From Flavobacterium limnosediminis JC2902 (GTDB lineage: Bacteria > Bacteroidota > Bacteroidia > Flavobacteriales > Flavobacteriaceae), in the NCBI RefSeq assembly GCF_000498535.1, contig NZ_AVGG01000005.1:1-64000 (forward strand): 64,000 nucleotides of DNA, read 5' to 3'. Below are positions 1 through 8,711 of the stretch, in pieces (the first letter of the stretch is position 1; each line of letters starts with the position of its first letter). The notes under the pieces were generated by a model. The model did not search any database. It worked only from the letters and a program-made list of their open reading frames with translations, and had not been told where the DNA came from. A program made the position numbers and the translations under genes.

Positions 1-1509
1 TTTTGCATCCGCGGTTACCGTAATAGCGCGTTTGCCAACTGTTTGATTTAATACAAGGGATGTACTGGTATTAAAGTTTCCATCTCCAAGAAATACAGCT
101 GTTATGGTGTGGGTTGTAGCAGATAATAAAGACGTTGAAAAGGTTGCAACACCAGAGCCATTCAATGTCGCACTGCCAATGGTAGTAGAACCATCTTTGA
201 AATCAACCGTACCTGTTGCTGTACCTACACCACTCACGGTCGCTGTAAACGTAACAGACTGTCCATATGTTGAAGGATTTAAATTTGATGCAACAATTGT
301 GGTAGTATTTGCCTTATTAACCACAAGACTGGAACTTGCAGGCCCAGTAATAGTTGTATCGCTGCACGTAATAGTAGTCGTTTCGGCTTTTTTTAGTGTA
401 GTGGCAAGCGATGTTATTGATTGTCCATTTGTAAAATTAACCGAGGTTGTATAAGTTGGCACGCCATAACCTGTCCCTGGACCAGTATAACTTATAGTTT
501 TAGGACCACTATAACTAGAAATAATATTGAAAAACTGGTCTGTTGTCGTTAGTTTAGCAATATTGAATGCAGTTCCAGCCGTTTGAGCAGTAACAGTTCC
601 GGAATTGCCACTTGTTCCAAGTATAGGTCCATCGGTAAAATTTTGACCAGGCAAAGTTACTACTAGTTTATTAGGGGCTCCTACCACTTGAGACAAAGAA
701 CCAAGATTTGTAGAAGTAGTTAAATTTGCTATGTTACCAGTAAAAGTTGGAGTAATATTTACTGTACTACCTGTTATTGCAGCTCCATCATTTGCCATAA
801 CAGCAACACCGCTAATTGTTAAAGTTGATTTTTTATTGTTGGCGCTTACTGAGATAGGAATGGTAATGGTGCTACTCGTATAAGTTATGCTTCCATTAAT
901 AGCAAAATCTACTCCGTTGGAGCCTGAAACTGTAGCGTTAACTCCTGAAGTTTTAAAACTCCATCCATTCGGAGCATTCAACACTAATTGCGTGACAGAG
1001 TCATTAAAATCACCATTATTGCCTTCAACTATCACTATATTTTCTAAGGTCGTATAAGCGGGAGAAGTTGAGTTAGCGGCTTTATCAGCAAGTATACTAT
1101 TTCCTCCAGTAGCCGCTGTTACAGTGACACTATCCGTAAAAAACACTTCATAAGTAAACCCAGACTCTGAACCATCGGCAACAAGCAAAAGGTCAGAATT
1201 CAATTCAGGTTCCGTAACAAACCATGACGCTTCGAAATTACCGGAACCATCCGCTACAACTGTCCATGGCAGGTGAGGATCGGGCGTTCCATGATCGGGT
1301 ATAGGTTCCGTCAGGTGATCTATTCTTAAGTTAATTACTTCATTCGGTTGCCAACCGGTTCCAGTAATATAAACTGTTTCCCCTGGGGCATAATCCAAAT
1401 CGGCTTGATCAAGTGTTACGGTTTGCCCAAAAATGAGTGTCGAAAACAGCAGACTCATGAATAATATCAAATTACTCCAAAATCCTCTTTTTAGTAATAA
1501 TGTTTCCAT
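1..1509 (-). CDS. Exported Ig-repeat protein, C-terminus cut by window edge
   Basis: The frame is open from an ATG at 1509 to base 1 (503 codons, no stop), so the 3' part lies outside the window. The N-terminus has a basic start, a hydrophobic run (about residues 12-27) and a probable cleavage after LIFGQ, so it is exported. The segment YAPGETVYITGTGW (about residues 40-55) resembles IPT/Ig-like modules. Near the cut end a bacterial Ig-like repeat (STYGQSVTFTATVSG, then GTVDFKDGSTTIG) is followed by KRAITVTADAK, which looks like the start of an MBG-type domain. Such proteins in this phylum are usually surface or secreted type IX cargo, but the C-terminal sorting domain is not visible. Function is unknown; adhesion or matrix is the usual guess. 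Confidence 0.8.
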   Translation of the reverse strand, partial: METLLLKRGFWSNLILFMSLLFSTLIFGQTVTLDQADLDYAPGETVYITGTGWQPNEVINLRIDHLTEPIPDHGTPDPHLPWTVVADGSGNFEASWFVTEPELNSDLLLVADGSESGFTYEVFFTDSVTVTAATGGNSILADKAANSTSPAYTTLENIVIVEGNNGDFNDSVTQLVLNAPNGWSFKTSGVNATVSGSNGVDFAINGSITYTSSTITIPISVSANNKKSTLTISGVAVMANDGAAITGSTVNITPTFTGNIANLTTSTNLGSLSQVVGAPNKLVVTLPGQNFTDGPILGTSGNSGTVTAQTAGTAFNIAKLTTTDQFFNIISSYSGPKTISYTGPGTGYGVPTYTTSVNFTNGQSITSLATTLKKAETTTITCSDTTITGPASSSLVVNKANTTTIVASNLNPSTYGQSVTFTATVSGVGTATGTVDFKDGSTTIGSATLNGSGVATFSTSLLSATTHTITAVFLGDGNFNTSTSLVLNQTVGKRAITVTADAK

Positions 1510-1822
1510 AGGTGTGGTATTTATTAAACAATGAACGCTATTGAAGACCATAACAAAATTGTTACAGTTTAGTCATAAGTATGTCTTTCACGGGATGGAA
1601 ACTAAAATAATTGTTCAATCCCGAAAATCGTTAAGGGATAATGTTTTGGAAGTTTAAGTGCCCATTGTGGTATTTGAGTACTCTTAAACCAATTGTAATA
1701 AAATTCGATAATTAATTTGAACTCTAATTTAGAATTATGATTTGTAGTAATCTTAACAACACGTTAACTTTTCGATAAAAGGAATAAAAAAAACCGCGTA
1801 AAGCAGTTTTATAGGTTTTGAT
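1510..1822. other. Intergenic region between Ig-repeat gene and menC
   Basis: This 313-bp AT-rich stretch is the upstream region of the Ig-repeat gene (minus strand) and the downstream region of menC (minus strand). The only box-like sequence I see is CAATTTTG on the minus strand at 1555-1562, one mismatch from TAnnTTTG. I see no clear terminator; AAAACC/GGTTTT arms near 1787-1816 are weak. No gene is supported. Confidence 0.4.
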
Positions 1823-2872
1823 TTATTTAAAATTTAATTGAGAAGTATCCCACTTTTTTCTTTCTTCGTACCAGAGTTGGCCGCTTTTGACTTCCAGCGG
1901 ACAGTCGAAATTGTTGGTATACAGTGCTCCGGTTCCTAAACCCTGAGGCATCGGATTTTGAAGTGTGAAGGTCCATTGTGCGATCGCATTTAATCCGATG
2001 TTGCTTTCTAAGGCTGAAGTGATCCACCAACCTATTTTGTATTTTTCAGCTAAGGCAATCCACTCTTCCGCACCTCGGAAGCCGCCCACTAAACTAGGTT
2101 TTAGAATGATGTATTGAGGTTTAATTTTTTTAAGTAATGCTTCTTTTTCTTCTAAGGAAAACACGCCGATTAACTCCTCATCCAAAGCGATTGGAAAAGG
2201 TGTCTGCTTACACAGCTCTGCCATCCTGTCAGTGTTGTTTTTAGTAATCGGTTGCTCTATACTATGCAATTCAAAACCAGATAATTGATTTAATTTATCT
2301 AAAGCCTCTGTTAAATCAAAAGCGCCGTTGGCATCCACTCGAATTTCTATGGTTTCGGCGTCAAAATTGGTTCGAATGAAACGTAATAAATCCAGTTCTT
2401 TTTGGAAATCAATGGCACCGATTTTGAGCTTTATGCACTTGAATCCGTTGGCTAATTTTTCGTCGATTTGTTGTTTCATGTAATCCTCATCCCCCATCCA
2501 AACCAGACCGTTTATGAAAATACTTTGCTCACTTTTTGTAAATTCAGATGGAAATAACAGAAACGGATTCTCTGCTTCGAGCGATAAAAAAGCCTGTTCG
2601 ATTCCGAATTGGATGGAGGGAAATTCCATCATGGCTTCCCAGAGTTTTTCTTTCCCTAAATGGATGTTTTGGCAAACCCATTTTAATTTGTCTTCATAAT
2701 CCGGTCGGTCATCGATACTCAGCGTTCGCAGAATGCCGCACTCGCCTATTCCTTTTTTACCGTCTTTTTCAAGAAGGATGAACCAGGTTTCTTTTTCGGT
2801 TAAAACACCGCGTGACGTTCCTGAAGGACGTTTGAAATTGAGTACGTATTTCTGATAACTAGCTTTAATCAT
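1823..2872 (-). CDS. menC: o-Succinylbenzoate synthase
   Basis: This enolase-superfamily enzyme dehydrates SHCHC to o-succinylbenzoate in menaquinone synthesis. The 349 residues carry the expected barrel motifs: the KxK pair K148/K150 in KCIKLKIG, metal ligands D180 (RVDANG), E206 (SIEQP) and D231 (ALDEE), and the second catalytic lysine K258 (YIILKPS). The MR/MLE lid domain occupies the first 110 residues. It heads a minus-strand neighbourhood with menA, menB and menD, which supports the MenC assignment over other enolase-superfamily roles such as N-acylamino acid racemase or dipeptide epimerase. The ATG at 2872 gives a full-length protein of family size. Confidence 0.9.
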   Translation of the reverse strand: MIKASYQKYVLNFKRPSGTSRGVLTEKETWFILLEKDGKKGIGECGILRTLSIDDRPDYEDKLKWVCQNIHLGKEKLWEAMMEFPSIQFGIEQAFLSLEAENPFLLFPSEFTKSEQSIFINGLVWMGDEDYMKQQIDEKLANGFKCIKLKIGAIDFQKELDLLRFIRTNFDAETIEIRVDANGAFDLTEALDKLNQLSGFELHSIEQPITKNNTDRMAELCKQTPFPIALDEELIGVFSLEEKEALLKKIKPQYIILKPSLVGGFRGAEEWIALAEKYKIGWWITSALESNIGLNAIAQWTFTLQNPMPQGLGTGALYTNNFDCPLEVKSGQLWYEERKKWDTSQLNFK

Positions 2873-2909
2873 TACAAAACTTTACTGATATGAAAATGGT
2901 TTATCCTTT

Positions 2910-2994
2910 AGCCCCGATTGGAGTGGCACGAAGTAGAACGGAAAGCGGGAACATGGCCTCCAAAAATGCCCAAGCCATTCGCTCCAAAAAAAAA
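2910..2994. repeat. Intergenic repeat, copy A
   Basis: The block begins AGCCCCGATTGGAGTGGCA, continues through AAGCGGGAA and ends CGCTCCAAAAAAAAAC. The same three words in the same order occur at 19679-19797 (copy B). Copy A lacks the long internal hairpin of copy B. It is followed by the small palindrome CCCGATAACTATCGGG (3002-3017). It lies between two coding regions and looks like a dispersed extragenic element. Confidence 0.6.
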
Positions 2995-3030
2995 CGAACC
3001 TCCCGATAACTATCGGGACTCTCCAAAAAA

Positions 3031-3708
3031 TTATAAATCTATTGAACCGCCTATTTCCAATAACATTAAGTCTTTTCCTTTGTCGAAGAATTTCTTAATC
3101 GCTTCCTCGTGGTTTATTACAATGAATCCGAAGGTATCATAATGGTAACCCAGAATCTTGTCGCATTCCAGAAAATCGGAGGCGATGATGGCGTCGTCGA
3201 CATTCATAGTGAAATTATTTCCGATAGGCAAAATCGCTAGATCCAATTTGGTGCGCATCGGGATGAGTTTCATGTCCATCGTTAAAGCCGTGTCGCCTGC
3301 GATGTAAATATTTTTGTGTTCGCCTTCGATTACGAATCCGCCCGGTTGTCCGCCGTAACTGCCTTCTGCAAAGGAACTTGTGTGAATGGCGTTAACGTAT
3401 TTTACGGTTCCGAAATCGAATTTCCAGCTTCCGCCGTGGTTCATTGGGTGGTAACTTAAGCCTTTGTGTCCGAAGTGCATGGCGATTTCATAATTGGAAA
3501 CCACGATGGCATCGGTTCGTTTGGCAATGGCTTCGACATCCAGAACGTGATCCTGATGTGCGTGTGTAACCAGGATATAATCCGCTTTTAAAGTATTGAT
3601 ATCGATATTAGAAGCGTTTGGATTTCCTGTGATGAACGGATCGACTAAAATGTGTTTGCCGCTAACTTCAATTCCGACGCAGGCATGACCGTAAAATGTA
3701 ATTTTCAT
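3031..3708 (-). CDS. Metallo-beta-lactamase-fold metal-dependent hydrolase (UPF0173-like)
   Basis: This 225-aa cytoplasmic protein has the MBL zinc-binding motif VTHAHQDH (H49, H51, D53, H54), an upstream MKITFYGHAC strand with H8, and a later IAGDTALTMDM strand supplying another metal-ligand aspartate. Length and order match the short UPF0173/YtkL-type family, whose substrate is unknown. It ends 17 bp upstream of the menA stop on the same strand and probably shares a transcript with menA, but no link to menaquinone is known. It could be an RNA or lipid phosphodiesterase; the sequence does not decide. Confidence 0.85.
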   Translation of the reverse strand: MKITFYGHACVGIEVSGKHILVDPFITGNPNASNIDINTLKADYILVTHAHQDHVLDVEAIAKRTDAIVVSNYEIAMHFGHKGLSYHPMNHGGSWKFDFGTVKYVNAIHTSSFAEGSYGGQPGGFVIEGEHKNIYIAGDTALTMDMKLIPMRTKLDLAILPIGNNFTMNVDDAIIASDFLECDKILGYHYDTFGFIVINHEEAIKKFFDKGKDLMLLEIGGSIDL

Positions 3709-3725
3709 GGATCGTATTTTTTAGA

Positions 3726-4619
3726 TTAGTAGAAGATTGTCAAAGTTAATGAAAGAATTATTGCCAAGGCAAAGGTTCCTAAAGCTACTTTTTTTAGTTC
3801 AGGATCGAAATCGGTGTACGTTTTTGCTTTCTGAACTGTTTTTAAGTGGCGGAACATCAGAATGGCTATGAATAATACTCCGAAATAACTTATTTCTGTT
3901 AAAAAAGAGAAGACAACTGTAGCCAATATCGCGAGAACAACTATGCTGTAATGGTAATATTTTGCGGTCTGCAATCCCATTTTTACAACAATGGTGTTTT
4001 TGCCAGAATTTCGGTCATTTTCGATATCGCGCATGTTGTTCAGGTTTAGAACGGCTACACTCAATAATCCGATGGCGACTGCCGGTAAAACCAGAACCGT
4101 ATCAAATTGTTTTGTGAAAAGGAAATTCGAACCCAAAACACTTACCAATCCGAAGAAAATAAACACGAAAACATCTCCGAAGCCACTGTAACCGTAAGCT
4201 CCTTTCCCAACCGTGTATTTTATGGCGGCGATTATGGAAGCAATTCCTAAAACGAAAAACAACAGCGAATAGCCGAAATTTTCTTTCCCGAAGGAAATAT
4301 AAATAAGTGTTACAGCAGAAATCAGCGATAATGCGGAAGTAATTATGATTGCTGTTTTCATTTGTGGCGCGGTAATGGCTCCGCTTTGAATGGCGCGTTG
4401 CGGACCGACTCTGTGCTCGTTATCCGTTCCTTTTACTCCATCACCGTAATCGTTAGCGAAATTGGAAAGCACCTGAAATCCTAAAGTGGTAAGCAGTGCA
4501 AAAATAACGATTGCCCAATTTTCAAATCCCTGAAAATAAGCGTAAGCACTTCCTATAATTATTCCCGAAACCGACAGCGGTAACGTTCTGAGCCTTGCGG
4601 CTTGTATCCATTTTTTCAT
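3726..4619 (-). CDS. menA: 1,4-Dihydroxy-2-naphthoate polyprenyltransferase
   Basis: This UbiA-superfamily membrane enzyme attaches the polyprenyl chain to DHNA, giving demethylmenaquinone. The first aspartate-rich motif is NDYGDGVKGTD (about residues 56-66) and the second is NMRDIENDRNSGK (about 195-207). Both are expected to bind Mg-diphosphate. About eight or nine hydrophobic helices fill the 297 residues. The N-terminal WIQAARLRTLPLS is typical of MenA. It sits between the MBL-fold gene and a small membrane protein on the minus strand, near menC and menB. Confidence 0.93.
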   Translation of the reverse strand: MKKWIQAARLRTLPLSVSGIIIGSAYAYFQGFENWAIVIFALLTTLGFQVLSNFANDYGDGVKGTDNEHRVGPQRAIQSGAITAPQMKTAIIITSALSLISAVTLIYISFGKENFGYSLLFFVLGIASIIAAIKYTVGKGAYGYSGFGDVFVFIFFGLVSVLGSNFLFTKQFDTVLVLPAVAIGLLSVAVLNLNNMRDIENDRNSGKNTIVVKMGLQTAKYYHYSIVVLAILATVVFSFLTEISYFGVLFIAILMFRHLKTVQKAKTYTDFDPELKKVALGTFALAIILSLTLTIFY

Positions 4620-4631
4620 ACTATTATTCTA

Positions 4632-4952
4632 CTATCCGACCATTTTAAACAAATAAAATATCGTCAGACAATTTATAATCAAGGCATAAAGCCATGTTCT
4701 TTTAAAATTAAATTTACTTTTAACAAGCATTACCAAATTTAGTATCGGCAACAGAAAAAACAACATCAGAAAAGGAAACCATAAAAGTTCGTATACAGCT
4801 CCCACGATAGCGTAGCGATATATATCTTGCATCGAATTAACCCCAATCCAGTATCCTAAAACAAAAACACTTAAAACCAAAATGATTATACTTTTCTTTT
4901 CAAGGAAACCTAACAATTTCTCCATATACATTTTACCCTTACTTCTAATCAT
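4632..4952 (-). CDS. Small integral membrane protein, unknown
   Basis: This 106-aa protein has three hydrophobic segments (about residues 18-35, 50-75 and 85-103) with short polar ends. I do not recognise a family. Three possible starts exist: ATG at 4952, 4931 and 4925. The last gives MEKLLGFLEKKS and is equally plausible. It is 12 bp upstream of menA on the same strand, so it may be co-transcribed with it. Confidence 0.6.
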   Translation of the reverse strand: MIRSKGKMYMEKLLGFLEKKSIIILVLSVFVLGYWIGVNSMQDIYRYAIVGAVYELLWFPFLMLFFLLPILNLVMLVKSKFNFKRTWLYALIINCLTIFYLFKMVG

Positions 4953-4984
4953 TAACGACTAATTACTAAACACTAACTACTAAC

Positions 4985-6505
4985 TCACATCCAATTTTCC
5001 TTAGTCGTTTCCACCTGATACAACCACAGATTCACCAGTTCCTTAACCTTGGTAAAATTCCCCAAATGAAAGGACAAATCCCCTCCGGCTGTTGTTATGG
5101 TTACGCTTCCAATATTGGCGCGCTTGTGCCAGAAGAACTGGCTGACTTTAATCGCCTGAATCTTATGAGGCTCGATGATTTCGTTATCAATATCCCATGC
5201 GCCGCTTTGCCTGATGATATACTGCTCATTTACAAACAAACGGTAATTCCGGAATCCGAAGTAAAGCAGCAGTCCAACAAAAATAAGATATACCGGCAAG
5301 AAGAAAATATAGTCGAATACTTTGTCATTGGCGGTAAATCCGTAACCAATAATTGCTAAGACGGGAATGATGATAAAGAATAATGTCGGAAACAATAACT
5401 TTCTGAAATTGGGTTTCAGCATTACTCCTTTTTGCGGAATTTGTCCAAACAGTAGTTTCAGAATGGTATCTTTTTCAAGTTCATCACAACCCGGAATTTC
5501 GATGGCCGATTTTTTATTCTCTTTTTCCGTTTCGCTCCCGGAAGCCTGTTTGATTTTGAAATTGAGCACATTCATTTTCTTTTGCAGCCAATTCTGACTC
5601 AACGCAACAATCTGCACCTTTTCAGGTTTTATGATGGTGTTCTTTGTGGAAAGCAATCCGAAAGAAAGCAATAACGAATGGTTCTGTTTTGTGATTCTGA
5701 AATCGAAATATTTGATGATCGTACGAAACAGGTTAATCACCAAAATCAGAAAAAATACGGCAATAATAAGAATCATCATCGAATACATCGCCATATTCTG
5801 ATTGATGTAGGTTTCTATTTCGGCATCCACTTTGTCCATTGCTTCAGAATTGCGTGCCAGGTTTTGGATATTCTCGAAGACCGTGAAGAAAAAAGCCAGC
5901 AATAAACCGAAACTGCGAACGTAATTGGATGTTATTCCGATTTTTATCAGACTTAAAAAGCTGATTGCAATAAACGGTTTTTCAGTATTGGTATGAATTG
6001 CTTCCGATGATTCTCCGGTTACTGAAACCGCTTTGGCTTCGCTTAACAATTTTGTTTTTAAAGCAACGGCCAGATCGTGTGAAATGGCGCGAATGGAAAC
6101 CTCTTTTTTAGTACTTCCGGCGGTATCAATATCTAAGGCATGCACGCCGATGATTTTCTGAACCAACGACTGATTGATATTTACCTGTTGAATTTTATGT
6201 AGCTGAATGGCAATTTTTGACTTATTCAGCACTCCTTTATGAATAATGAATTCGTCGTTTTGGTCGTCGATATAGAAGGTAAAATTCAGATACTGTAAAT
6301 AAGCAACAATACCCACTACCGAAACCACTCCGACAAAACCCAACGCCAGATACAGCTTGTTCATTTCGTTGAATTTGAAAATCCAAATCACTAAAATAGG
6401 CCATAGAGCACGACCTATCTTTTGCAGCGTATCGGTAAACATTACCAAAACACCAATTAAGGATTGCCGTTGTGGCTGATTAAAATCGGATTTACTCATT
6501 TTCAA
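4985..6505 (-). CDS. Membrane protein with three bacterial PH (bPH2) domains, YdbT-like
   Basis: This 506-aa protein repeats one pattern three times: a hydrophobic hairpin followed by a bPH2 domain. The PH units are near residues 73-145 (ending VHALDIDTAG), 270-345 (RITKQNHSLLLSFGLLSTKN) and 415-490 (ending IGSVTITTAGGD). This is the layout of Bacillus YdbT. The start overlaps the end of the smaller bPH2 gene by 14 bp, a YdbS-YdbT-type pair that is likely translationally coupled. In Bacillus such proteins confer resistance to certain bacteriocins; the role here is unknown. It most likely sits in the inner membrane. Confidence 0.85.
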   Translation of the reverse strand: MKMSKSDFNQPQRQSLIGVLVMFTDTLQKIGRALWPILVIWIFKFNEMNKLYLALGFVGVVSVVGIVAYLQYLNFTFYIDDQNDEFIIHKGVLNKSKIAIQLHKIQQVNINQSLVQKIIGVHALDIDTAGSTKKEVSIRAISHDLAVALKTKLLSEAKAVSVTGESSEAIHTNTEKPFIAISFLSLIKIGITSNYVRSFGLLLAFFFTVFENIQNLARNSEAMDKVDAEIETYINQNMAMYSMMILIIAVFFLILVINLFRTIIKYFDFRITKQNHSLLLSFGLLSTKNTIIKPEKVQIVALSQNWLQKKMNVLNFKIKQASGSETEKENKKSAIEIPGCDELEKDTILKLLFGQIPQKGVMLKPNFRKLLFPTLFFIIIPVLAIIGYGFTANDKVFDYIFFLPVYLIFVGLLLYFGFRNYRLFVNEQYIIRQSGAWDIDNEIIEPHKIQAIKVSQFFWHKRANIGSVTITTAGGDLSFHLGNFTKVKELVNLWLYQVETTKENWM

Positions 6506-7028
6506 CAGCAGTATTAGCTACATCCGTGGTTAGTTTTGACATCAATAACTGCTTAATATCCTGCGCCTTATCTTTTTCTATTCCAGGAATTTCTATATCA
6601 CTGTTGCCTCCGCCAGCGGTAAAAATCTGTATTGAGGCCAGTCCGAACTGTCTTGCAATAAACCCCTCATGCAAAGCCACATGCTGAATTCTACTGTAAG
6701 GAATAATCGTTGTGTTTTCTGAAATGATGCCGCTTTTGTATAGCACATCATGCTGTCTGAAAGCATAACCACGCTTTTTAAAACTAAGTTTTCCGAATCC
6801 TACAGAAAGTAAAATTAAAGCAACTATTCCCAACAAAAGGAAATGCCAATACCCGCTTGCTTCTTCTGAAAAAAACAAAAAGAATCCCAAACCGATACCC
6901 ATCACCAAAAGAAAAACAAAATTGGTTATAAGAATGATTTTCCAGTAATCCTTATGCAACGGCAGAAGTGAAACCTCCTCAAATTTGGGAAGTTCTTCTA
7001 TATTAATAGTATCGTTGGTAAAACTCAC
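6492..7028 (-). CDS. bPH2-domain membrane protein, YdbS-like
   Basis: This 178-aa protein has two adjacent membrane helices (about residues 30-75) followed by one bPH2 domain. The domain signature runs from YAFRQHDVLYKSGIISENTT through IPYSRIQHVALHEGFIARQF to IQIFTAGGGNSDIEIPG. It is the upstream partner of the three-PH-domain protein and overlaps it by 14 bp. Bacterial PH domains of this type resemble the eukaryotic lipid-binding fold, but no ligand is established. Confidence 0.85.
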   Translation of the reverse strand: MSFTNDTINIEELPKFEEVSLLPLHKDYWKIILITNFVFLLVMGIGLGFFLFFSEEASGYWHFLLLGIVALILLSVGFGKLSFKKRGYAFRQHDVLYKSGIISENTTIIPYSRIQHVALHEGFIARQFGLASIQIFTAGGGNSDIEIPGIEKDKAQDIKQLLMSKLTTDVANTAVENE

Positions 7029-7079
7029 AGTTATTTTTTTTTAGTTACAAGGGATAAGTAGCAAGGGATAAGTAGGATT

Positions 7080-7160
7080 GTGTATAAAGTTTACTTTTCC
7101 CTTTTCCCTTTTCCCTTTTCCCTCTTGCTTCTTGACTCTATTCTCTATTCTCTATTCCTC
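7080..7160. repeat. Polypyrimidine intergenic tract with short tandem words
   Basis: Between the PH-domain gene and menB lies a pyrimidine-only run with CCCTTTT repeated about four times, then CTTGCTTCTTGACTCTATTCTCTATTC. A related CTTGTCTCTTGCTTC tract lies at about 19590-19640. No coding signal is seen. It looks like slippage-prone spacer DNA. Confidence 0.4.
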
Positions 7161-7162
7161 AA

Positions 7163-8002
7163 TTAAGGAATATACTTCTTCTCAAAATTAGGCTTACGTT
7201 TTTCAAGGAATGCATTTCGGCCTTCAATCGCTTCATCTGACATATACGCTAAACGAGTCGCTTCTCCGGCGAAAACCTGTTGCCCCACCATACCATCATC
7301 GGTAAGATTCATGGCGAATTTCAGCATTTTGATGGAGATCGGTGATTTTTCAAGGATTTCCTGTGCCCATTGGTAAGCCGTGTCTTCTAATTCTGCGTGA
7401 GGAATAACCGCGTTTACCATTCCCATATCGAAAGCCTCCTGAGCGGAATAATTTCTTCCTAAAAAGAAAATTTCGCGGGCTTTTTTCTGTCCGACCATTT
7501 TTGCAAGGTAAGCCGAACCGTAACCACCGTCGAAACTGGTTACATCAGCATCCGTTTGTTTGAAAATTGCGTGTTCCTTACTCGCCAAGGTTAAATCGCA
7601 AACCACGTGTAAACTGTGTCCGCCACCAACAGCCCATCCCGGGACAACCGCAATTACGGCTTTTGGCATGAAACGAATTAATCGTTGTACTTCCAGTATA
7701 TTTAATCTATGGTAACCATCATCTCCCACATACCCTTGTTTTCCTCTGGCTTTTTGATCGCCGCCACTGCAAAACGACCAGATACCGTCTTTGGAAGAAG
7801 GTCCTTCGGCAGAAAGTAAAACCACTCCGATTGAAGTATCTTCATGAGCATCGTGAAACGCTTCCAAAAGTTCTTTAGTTGTTTTAGGACGAAATGCATT
7901 GCGCACATCCGGACGGTTGAAAGCGATACGTGCCACACCATCGCATTTTTTATACGTTATATCTTCAAACTCCTTTACGGTTTTCCAGTTAATTGTACTC
8001 AT
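7163..8002 (-). CDS. menB: 1,4-Dihydroxy-2-naphthoyl-CoA synthase
   Basis: This crotonase-fold enzyme closes the second ring of the naphthoquinone from o-succinylbenzoyl-CoA. The 279-aa sequence has the MenB hallmarks: YKKCDGVARIAFNRP, the oxyanion segment FCSGGDQKARG, GWAVGGGHSLH, and the diagnostic DADVTSFDGGYGSAYL with the substrate-closing tyrosine. The C-terminal FLEKRKPNF is also typical. It is close to menC, menA and menD on the same strand. The track start at ATG 8002 fits family length. Confidence 0.95.
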   Translation of the reverse strand: MSTINWKTVKEFEDITYKKCDGVARIAFNRPDVRNAFRPKTTKELLEAFHDAHEDTSIGVVLLSAEGPSSKDGIWSFCSGGDQKARGKQGYVGDDGYHRLNILEVQRLIRFMPKAVIAVVPGWAVGGGHSLHVVCDLTLASKEHAIFKQTDADVTSFDGGYGSAYLAKMVGQKKAREIFFLGRNYSAQEAFDMGMVNAVIPHAELEDTAYQWAQEILEKSPISIKMLKFAMNLTDDGMVGQQVFAGEATRLAYMSDEAIEGRNAFLEKRKPNFEKKYIP

Positions 8003-8196
8003 ATTTTAAAATTTAAAGTGTAAAAATAAAACAAATTAAGCGGTTGCAGGCAATCATTCGAAAACAAAAAAAGCCATCATAACTTTAACATAAAAGTTTT
8101 GGAATACTTTTGAATTTGATTTGGATTTTTCGTAAATTTAACTACTTCTTTTACAAGGAGTTGGTTCACTGATTTATTAATTAAAAAAGTTATTCT

Positions 8197-8394
8197 TTGA
8201 AAAAATCTGTAATTTTTGTCGCTCTTTTATCTGTAGTATTATTTACAAGTTGTAAAAATAATTCTGAAGTTAAACCTGAAGAAACAACTGAAGCAGCGAT
8301 GACTGAGCAAGTAGATACTGTTGCAACTGACAGCATTAAGACTGATGAAGTAGCACCTGTGGAAGTAGAAAAAGATACATTGACAAAAAAATAA
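8197..8394 (+). CDS. Small putative lipoprotein
   Basis: This 65-aa protein starts at a TTG: an in-frame stop lies 12 bp upstream and no ATG occurs before residue 35, so TTG is the only reasonable start. MKKSVIFVALLSVVLFTSC is a lipoprotein signal with lipobox LFTSC. The mature part is short, rich in Glu, Thr and Val, and has no fold I recognise. A terminator follows about 175 bp downstream. It may be a small envelope or stress lipoprotein. Confidence 0.7.
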   Translation: MKKSVIFVALLSVVLFTSCKNNSEVKPEETTEAAMTEQVDTVATDSIKTDEVAPVEVEKDTLTKK

Positions 8395-8569
8395 GTCAAT
8401 TTCTTTTAAGTTATTTTAAGTACCATGGGTTATGAAGCGAATGTTGGATTAATGAGATGAAGTTTTGACTCTCTGCTTAAAGACAAAGAAATTTTAAAAC
8501 AATTGGCGTTCAGTGCTATTTTTCAGCTGATGCAATTGTTAGAATTTATTTTTTTTATAAAAAAATAAT

Positions 8570-8600
8570 GAGGCTAACTCAAAAGGTTAGCCTTTTTATT
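8570..8600 (+). terminator. Rho-independent terminator after the small lipoprotein gene
   Basis: GAGGCTAAC and GGTTAGCC pair as a stem around a TCAAAA loop and are followed by a T-rich tail. It stands alone on the plus strand between two genes. Confidence 0.75.
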
Positions 8601-8662
8601 TTATAATTATCTCACTTTTTGTTTATTTTTCATTTTTAACAGAATTTTATTCGCTTCAGAAT

Positions 8663-8692
8663 TTTGAAAATAGCACGGGTTAATTATATTTG
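8663..8692 (+). promoter_or_regulatory. Promoter of serine hydrolase gene
   Basis: TTTG (8663-8666), an 18-bp spacer and TATATTTG (8685-8692) match the Bacteroidota -33/-7 consensus TTG-N19-TAnnTTTG. The ATG at 8712 follows after 19 nt. The TTG at 8664 is therefore part of the -33 box, not a start codon. Confidence 0.75.
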
Positions 8693-8711
8693 CTTTTTAC
8701 CAATAATTACA

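Larger units (their letters stand above)
8395..8711. other. Intergenic region with a terminator and a promoter
   Basis: This 317-bp stretch holds no gene I can support. It contains the hairpin terminator at 8570-8600 and the serine hydrolase promoter at 8663-8692. The part from 8400 to 8560 shows nothing recognisable. Confidence 0.5.

Noticed and set aside
104..454. Plus-strand open frame of 116 codons at the left edge
   Set aside because: It is a shadow of the minus-strand Ig-repeat gene, which has a signal peptide and recognisable domain repeats.
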